Source of the DNA: Candidula unifasciata
Lineage: Eukaryota; Mollusca; Gastropoda; Stylommatophora; Geomitridae
DNA: 64,000 nt
Assembly (NCBI GenBank): GCA_905116865.2
Contig: CAJHNH020006902.1
Coordinates: 1 to 64,000, forward strand
Reading direction: 5' to 3'
A model generated the notes under the pieces. The model made no database searches. It worked only from the letters and a program-made list of their open reading frames with translations, and had not been told where the DNA came from. Position 1 is the stretch's first letter. Every line of letters begins with the position of its first letter. Positions 57,287-64,000 of the stretch are shown here, one piece after another. The position numbers and the translations under genes were made by a program.

Positions 57287-57570
57287 ATAACCATGACGAT
57301 GATAATGATGATAATGATGATGATAATGACAATGATGATGATCGTTATCATGATGATCACGATGACGATAATGATGATGATGATAATGATGATGATCATG
57401 ATCATGATGATAATGACAATGATGATGATCGTGATCATTATGATCAGATGACGATAATGATGATGATGATGATGATGATCATGATCATAATGATGATGAC
57501 AATGATGATGACAATGATGATGATGATGATGATGACAATGATGATGCCAATGATGATGATGATGAATTGT
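57287..57570. repeat. (ATG)n/(AT-GAT)n microsatellite
   Basis: About 280 bp of GAT, AAT, CAT and GAC triplets with TGATCA and TCATGATCA palindromes. Open frames across it are His/Ile-rich artefacts. Confidence 0.95.
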
Positions 57571-57666
57571 GAATATTGACAAAGTGATTCCAGTGGTCGT
57601 ATTGAATACTGAAACTTGCCAGGATACACTACGAATTCTAAATGGGGACTGAAAAAAATATATATC

Positions 57667-58084
57667 GGATTCAAGGCTGTGTGGTCTCGAGGCATGGTGT
57701 CCGCCTCGAGTGCTGGAGGTTCCGGGTTCAATCCCGAGAAGGACTGGGATCTTTTCATGTGGACTTGAACTTCTAGCAATTCCCCCTGGTCTCTGGGTAG
57801 CGAGATTGGACGCCCGTGTGCACTGTTGCGCTCGTAAAAAAAATCCCGTGGCAGTTGGAAATCAAAAAGTGTAGCCTAGTGGCGCTGCCCGAGTAACAAT
57901 TTGGAATTTAAACATTTACCTAAAGTATTTCAGGATCCTCACGGGGTGCTACAGAGCCTGTGCACTGTGCTGAGCTTCTTTGGACTAAGACTTGAAGTTA
58001 GAAGAAGAACAGAGCACTTATGGGTTACTATCCGTGTGCCATGATGTTGATCTGTTGTTCAAACCTCAAACTTGGATTCAAGGC
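57667..58084 (+). mobile_element. SINE family B with 11-bp target duplication
   Basis: GGATTCAAGGC flanks the element at 57667-57677 and 58074-58084. Head, body and end match the copy at 56322-56718 in the same orientation. The insertion site abuts LINE-derived sequence (RNase H block at 58100-58260, minus), so the SINE may lie within an older LINE fragment. Confidence 0.85.
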
Positions 58085-58275
58085 GTCACTAAGAACCAGC
58101 TCCAGATTTTTTTTTTTTTCACTCCAATATATGAAGCACACAAACAGGCTGTAACTGTCTCGACACGTAGGTCCAATTTGTTCTCCATCCAAGAAGACAA
58201 CTGCAGTGACCGCCTCCACCTCAATTCTCATACTAGATTTTCGGTATGAAATGCTGCAATACAAACAACGTCGGG
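58085..58275 (-). pseudogene. RNase H fragment of a LINE
   Basis: Minus strand at about 58280-58100 reads ISYRKSSMRIEVEAVTAVVF, the RNase H Glu block, after which the text loses similarity. A T-run at 58109-58120 interrupts it. Confidence 0.55.
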
Positions 58276-59074
58276 ACACTACCGGCGGCAGAAAACTGCA
58301 AACAGCACCGGCTAAAGATGTTGATCATCTTGCCGAAAGACATATAAGCTAACACAGCCACAGTCTGAATAATCAGAGACAACGATCACTAAAGACCTCA
58401 ACGCCAAGCAAAAGTCCACAGTAACGCCATAAACCTATACAGATCATCCGTTTTCCCAACAAAAACAACAAAAAACTCATCCCGTTCAACCAGTATCCCC
58501 AAAAGGGGAACTTTTGGTTATAATTGTGACTTAGGTTATTTGCGCCATTTTGGAATGCCATAACATTGCAAGCCACCAACTAGACCTGAAAAGATCTCTT
58601 GCAGTGATGATACAATCAAAGGAGAGAGACCCAAATACTGTCCGGCCGACGACGAAGTCGTCTACCGGCCAGCCAATGTGCGACCCTGTCGCTAATGCCA
58701 ATACAGAACCTCAGTCGTCAGTTTACTGCGTACACACAATAACGAAACATACTTTGGAGAACATCTGAAAATGTTTTGGTATTCCAGACGTGCATAAATG
58801 TAATAATGCATAAATAATACTGTAATACTGCAGAAATATACTTTAATACTGCATAAAAGATACTTTAATACAGCCTTAAAGATACTCTAATAAGCAATGA
58901 ATAAGAATGTGTTCTCAGGAGTTTCACTGCCAGATGTAATAGTAAATACCGTATTCCATTTTATTAATACATGTACCAGCATAATGCTGGCGATACAATC
59001 CCTTGTTTTCTTCAGCTTTATTCCCCACAGGGTTGGATGGTTGGTTGGTTCAAGAACGGACATTACAGCAGTCG
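58276..59074. other. No gene; small tandem repeat
   Basis: 58795-58895 holds about four ~24-bp units of AGATACTTTAATACTGCATA type. Otherwise unremarkable. Confidence 0.45.
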
Positions 59075-59270
59075 GGGTATTATCACAAACACACCGTCCC
59101 CCGCTTCAGCAGCCAGCGCAGAGTTCCAATACCAATGGTGACAGAAGCATTCTGATAATACGTCCGTCTTGGCTTTTCTCTAAGCGTCCAAGATCGGCCA
59201 TAACCCCTCGTCACTCCCCACTGCATCAGTCTCACCAGACTGTGGTGATCCATTTCCTCCCCACTGGGAT
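59075..59270 (-). pseudogene. RNase H-type LINE, 3' end
   Basis: Minus-strand text reads HHSLVRLMQWGVTRGYGR then TLREKPRRTYYQNA, followed by the 3' signature GGCTGCTGAAGCGGGGGACG. The same segment is seen at 17030-17200 (minus) and 26650-26790. Confidence 0.65.
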
Positions 59271-59324
59271 AAACACGGGGGAACAACAAAAAAGAATCTC
59301 ACGCAATGAATAGGAATCAACTCT

Positions 59325-59690
59325 GTCGTTTCTTCTTCTTCTTCAGCATTCTGAGCCGTTGAGGTTTAGATATCACCCGACTCCATTCATCTCTCTTGTT
59401 GGCCTTCTCTTCCCACCTGGTGACACCAAGTGTTTGCAGGTCTGTCTGGACACTGTCTCTCCATATTCTTCTTGGTCTGCCTCGTGGTCTACTACCATTT
59501 ATCTCGCTTGTGTATACAGTTTTTACCTCTATGTCATCTGACATTCTTTCAGTATGTCCCAACCATTTCAGCCTATTAGCTGTCACAATGCCAGTGATAG
59601 CTCTATCGTTTGCTGTCTCAAAAAGCTCCTTCAATAGCTTCCTAAACTTATGCCTGTTTGTTGGTAACTCTTCTTTGTCTGTTTTCAAAT
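59325..59690 (-). pseudogene. LINE ORF2 C-terminus with (GAA)n tail
   Basis: About 120 codons are still open: NRLKWLGHTERMSDD, then RPRGRPRRIWRDSVQTDL and KANKRDEWSRVI. These are the usual C-terminal signatures of a non-LTR polymerase. Its 3' tail is (GAA)n at 59333-59345. It is 5' truncated near 59690. The same family is at 2877-3190 (minus). Confidence 0.75.
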
Positions 59691-59856
59691 CTACGGTTCT
59701 TCCTCCTGCTACTCTTCTATTTCTTTTGTATCACCTTTGTGTTATCCTTCTCGTTCTTTTTGTTGTAGTTTATCTTCTTCTTCGTCTCTTCCTCCTCCTA
59801 ATTTAATCTTACATTTTTTAATCGTCTTCTTTTTTTACATTTCCCTACCTTTCCGT

Positions 59857-59894
59857 CTCTTCTTCTTCTTCTTCTTCTTCTTCTTCTTCTTCTT

Positions 59895-59925
<31 letters not shown>

Positions 59926-60140
59926 ATCTTCTTCTTCTTCTTCTTTTTCTTCTTCTTCTTCTTCGTCTTCTTCTTCTTCTTCTTAATCTTCTTCTTCTTC
60001 TTCTTCTTCTTCTTCTTCTTCTTCTTCTTCTTCGTCTTCTTCTTCTTCTTTTGTTTTTCTTCTTCTTCTTCTTCTTCTTCTTCTTCTTCTTCTTCTTCTT
60101 CTTCTTCTTCTTCTTCTTCTTCTTCTTCTTCTTCTTCTTC
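59857..60140. repeat. Very long (TTC)n microsatellite
   Basis: About 284 bp of CTT triplets with few interruptions (AAT, GTC, TTT). The polypurine strand could form triplex DNA. Poly-Phe, poly-Ser and poly-Glu/Lys/Arg frames are artefacts. Confidence 0.97.
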
Positions 60141-60486
60141 CGAGGTTGCAGGTTTCATTTTTCAGGGGGCATTTTTGTTTGCATTCTAAAAGAAAAACAT
60201 AAAAATGTGGTTGATGAGAAGACTGCAAAGAATATTGTAGACTGACTAACACATCCAGAAGACCGAAGCAGTTCTCCTCGAGACAGGAAGGGAAAGGGAA
60301 ATCAGAAAGAAAATAGCGATAAAGGTCAAAATGACTGCAGATAGATTAGGAACAGAGTGAGAAAAAGTACGCTACAAATAGGCGAGGACAACTATGGTTC
60401 TGAAAGTCCTATGCTCTAAATAAAGCATATGTTTCTGAACGCGAGCGGAAATAACCAATTATATCACTGAAAAGGTTAGTTGCCTT
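60141..60486. other. Spacer, no gene seen
   Basis: No domain or repeat recognised. Confidence 0.35.
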
Positions 60487-60702
60487 CCTTTACAGGACGT
60501 TGCAGAACCAACACAACAGACCCTGGCTGCTGTGTGGTTTTTCTAGGCAAATTTACGTCCAGTAGTTTGCCATTGCTACTGGACGGTCGGCTTTCTTGAT
60601 ACCACTGTCGAAACCAACACAAGGCGCATGGCCCGCAGCTGGGATCGAACCCGGCATCCCCGCATTACGAAGCGTTCGCATCGACTTAGCCACAAAGCCG
60701 AC
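60487..60702 (-). mobile_element. SINE family A, copy 2
   Basis: Reverse-complement copy of 44696-44914: head GGCTTTGTGGCTAAGTCGAT, B-box CCGGGTTCGATCCCAGC, end GCAACGTCCTGTAAAGGAAG. Confidence 0.8.
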
Positions 60703-61000
60703 ATACCACTGAAACCTAGCCATAATTTTTAGACAGCCAGCGCACTTGAGATTCGAACCCAAATGCTTCACCAGACGTAATAACACCCCTTCCCCTCCAC
60801 CTTTTTCACTCCCCTCCCCAGATATTACCAAGACCCACTGTAAGAAGGCATTCCAAAGCAACATGGCATGGCCCGTAGCCATACGTTACCAATTTAAGGG
60901 GGCGTCACCCGCAATTGCACCATACAAGCACAGAAAAACTGTTTGGTAATTCCCCTTTCAACTGTGAGTGTATCAGCCGACTAACAACATTGATACATAG

Positions 61001-61120
61001 GTGTTCTGTTGTTCTGTTGTTGTTACTGTTGTTGTTACTGTTGTTGTTGTTGTTGTTGTTGGCGTTCGCCGGCAGTAAACTCCGGCGGAAAGTTTTGGCT
61101 GTTTGTCCATGTATGTGCAT
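61001..61120 (-). mobile_element. Retroposon 3' fragment (family E) with (AAC)n tail
   Basis: On the minus strand, GACAAACAGCCAAAACTTTC and CCGGAGTTTACTGCC are followed by (AAC)n at 61059-61001. The same 3' end at 45760-45808 is followed by (AAG)n. Confidence 0.55.
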
Positions 61121-61334
61121 CGCTAATAGATCGTCTTCTACGAAATACTATTCAGGGGGCAGTGGATCTATAATGTAACATCCCCCCCCTCCCCCAAGCA
61201 TCACGGTTTTCCCCGAACCCACACGGCGAGGTGTGCCTTGCAGTTTGTCAATTTGGGGTTTTCAGTTTAAACACCATACCACTCCCTTATTTCTGCTTAC
61301 ATGGCAAACGCCTACACTACAGAACGTTTTATGA

Positions 61335-61635
61335 GTTTAGGTTTTAGGTTTAGACGATGGATTCAACATCATGGCACAAGGATAGTAACCCATAAGTGCT
61401 CCGTTATACTTCTGACTCATGAGTACGAAGAATCTCAGCGCATGCACGAACTCCGTAGCATCGGCAAGGATCCTGAAATACTTTGGGTAGATTTTCAACT
61501 CCACATTTTGCTTGGGCAGTGCCGTTAGGCTACTCTTTTTCCATGTACAACTGCCAAGGGACTTTTTACGTGCGCAACAATACACATGGGCGTCCGATCT
61601 TCCTACCCAGAGACCAGAGGTAAATTACTAGATTC
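61335..61635 (-). mobile_element. SINE family B, 5'-truncated
   Basis: Minus-strand body matches the other three copies from the CTCTGGGTAGGAAGATCGGA block to the 3' end, but the tRNA-like head is absent beyond 61635. Confidence 0.75.
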
Positions 61636-61865
61636 CTAGGATCAGAAGCACGTTGCTTCAGATGTATTCTGGGTGAAATACATTTTAGAATAGAACATAA
61701 GTAATTCATTCATACCAACACTGTGTTATCAGTGCCACATTTGGACATTATCATAGGCTAACCTACGTCGAATTTAAGTCTAGTGAAATTAGGTGTCGGA
61801 GAAGGTTATTTGTGATATGAGATGACCGAGAAAAGCCGCCAACCTAACTATCTGAGACAAAGTTT
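61636..61865. other. Spacer, no gene seen
   Basis: Nothing recognised. Confidence 0.35.
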
Positions 61866-61869
61866 AAAA

Positions 61870-62040
61870 ATGATATTATCAGACAGGCTGAATGGACAAC
61901 AACATGCAGCAAATTCACTGAGAAACAGAAAATCAAATGGTTCGGTCATCTAGTAAGAATACAGCCAGACCAACTACCAATTCAGGCGCTACCTATGAAC
62001 AGATCTAAAGTGAAAGCAAAGGGCCGCCTAGGAGAATATC
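61870..62040 (+). pseudogene. LINE ORF2 C-terminal fragment
   Basis: One frame reads KQKIKWFGHLVRIQPDQL, then KVKAKGRLGE, i.e. a WxGH...R and (G)RP-like pattern of LINE C-termini. It is cut at 62041 by the tail of the next element. Confidence 0.5.
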
Positions 62041-62460
62041 TTCTTCTTCTTCTTCTTTGCTTTCGGTTTCGTATGCTCAGATCAAACCATCACGTGGGTT
62101 GCCTCTATGAACTCGCACGTCAGTAGCAGGTTCTTTATGGTTCCCCATAGCTTGCTCTGCACGCTTTGCTCTTGAGGCCAGGTGTCTTTTCGAAGTTGTA
62201 TGTAGAGAGGGCAGATCTGCAGAATATGCTCAGATACTTGTGGTCCTGTTTAACAGACACACTGTGGGGACTGTACAATCTTTATTTTATGCATGTGGTA
62301 GCTGATCCTGCAGTCTCCTGTTCGTAGACGCACATTTGTTGTATGTAGCTTTCTGTTGAGTCTGCTGATGGTGTCTTGTGGATGTTTACTGTTAGTTTGT
62401 TCTCTCCACAGTTCCTTGTATTTTCCATTGATAAGTGTTCTGATTTCTGGTAACGACAAT
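62041..62460 (-). pseudogene. LINE C-terminus of a second type with (GAA)n tail
   Basis: Open on the minus strand from 62459 to 62250: ISRLNRKLHTTNVRLRTGDC, then RISYHMHKIKIVQSPQCVC. This LRTGHxRLxxHM...SPxCxC zinc-knuckle-like pattern is common near the end of some LINE polymerases. Beyond a stop it continues with SADLPSLYTTSKRHLASRA and ends in (GAA)n at 62057-62041. It is 5' truncated and inactive. Confidence 0.65.
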
Positions 62461-62850
62461 GGATAGATGGATATCTTTGTTCCGTTTATAGCAAGTCTGA
62501 TAGACTAGCAAAATATTGGACTGATGACATTAAAGAACTTCTCTACTTCGATACGGAATAACTACAACCATTGTTGTCTTTTAGGCGATGGATTCCAAAC
62601 TATTCATCCCCACAACGCTTGACGGTAGAATTAGAAAGCAATCATGATGGTCATTAATGCGTTTTAGTTAGCAATAAAAGAGGAGAGGCTAACGGTAAAA
62701 ATCATAGCAGGTGGATATTTAATAAAATAATTAACAAGATTTTATATATTTTAATTTTTATTTTCTTAGAATATGATACATGGTGGAAGAAGTTACATAG
62801 AGGGAAAATATACTAGAAACTGTTAAATACTTTCAAAGACAAAAACTTCC
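62461..62850. other. Intergenic, no gene seen
   Basis: AT-rich and featureless. Confidence 0.35.
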
Positions 62851-62853
62851 TCC

Positions 62854-62854
<1 letters not shown>

Positions 62855-62942
<88 letters not shown>
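62855..62942. repeat. (CT)n(GT)n compound microsatellite
   Basis: About 24 CT then 19 GT dinucleotides, ending in CTCGCGCGCG. Confidence 0.97.
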
Positions 62943-63186
62943 CGCGCGCGCCTGTATGTGAGAAAGAGAGAGGGAGAGTGTGTGTGTGAATGTCTCAGAC
63001 TCCTTTTTCTCCATCTTTCTGTCTGTCTGTCTCTTTCTCTTTCTGCCTTAGTGAGTGCGTCTCTCTCCCCTCTCTCTGTATATCTATCTCTGTGTGTGAG
63101 TGTGTGTGTGTCTCCCTCTCCCTCTATCTATCTTACTATGTCTCTCACTGTGAGTGTGTCTCTCTCTCCCCTTTTCTCCCACATCT

Positions 63187-64000
<814 letters not shown>

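Noticed and set aside
57232..57582. His/Ile-rich frame that could suggest a metal-binding protein
   Set aside because: It lies within an ATG-triplet microsatellite and has no other support.
59737..60252. Poly-Phe/Ser and poly-Glu/Lys/Arg frames
   Set aside because: Translations of the (TTC)n microsatellite.

Overview
This is a eukaryotic (animal) window, most likely from a gastropod mollusc. Four single-exon rhodopsin-like GPCR loci lie on the + strand. They have the hallmarks of the intronless chemosensory-receptor-like families of gastropods: a KxGxKDSMS loop after TM1, LxxTD in TM2, ERC instead of DRY, and an FxVY-type TM7. Everything else supported by the sequence is repetitive: tRNA-derived SINEs, dead LINEs, Tc1 and hAT remnants, a MITE-like family, many minisatellites and long microsatellites. 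I see no rRNA, no functional tRNA, no CRISPR and no bacterial-type operon.

Layout. 1-19 kb: a homopolymer-rich first 2 kb; SINE and LINE fragments; minisatellites of 55, 48 and 20 bp; a diverged ~30-bp satellite with a MITE-like element inside it; a 155-bp G-rich array; a LINE remnant with an RNase H domain; and a poly-C tract. 19-33 kb: GPCR-1 (19199-20311), broken by one in-frame TAA, followed 20 bp later by a 21-bp minisatellite; a 24-bp array; a second RNase H LINE; then intact GPCR-2 (32198-33295). 34-44 kb: arrays of 21, 15 and 44 bp, a Tc1 relic, a third RNase H LINE, and intact GPCR-3 (42706-43815). 44-56 kb: a SINE cluster, a 58-bp array, the second MITE-like copy, a hAT relic split by a retroposon, a ~50-bp array, and intact GPCR-4 (55222-56319). 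56-64 kb: SINE and LINE fragments and large (TTC)n, (AATCT)n, (ACTCT)n and (TGTC)n tracts.

The four GPCRs read as a dispersed tandem array from local duplication, 10.5-13 kb apart, later filled with repeats. GPCR-3 and GPCR-4 share a 20-bp upstream block (19/20 identical), a candidate promoter element. A SINE landed exactly at the GPCR-4 stop codon: its 13-bp target duplication contains the stop, so the protein is unchanged but the original 3' UTR is now about 400 bp away. The most notable findings are this insertion, the single-nonsense GPCR-1, the shared upstream block, a minisatellite born from LINE coding sequence, and a MITE-like family carrying a perfect TGACGTCA palindrome.

Limits: family names come from reading motifs by eye. 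LINE clade names, SINE family names and the chemosensory role are inferences.
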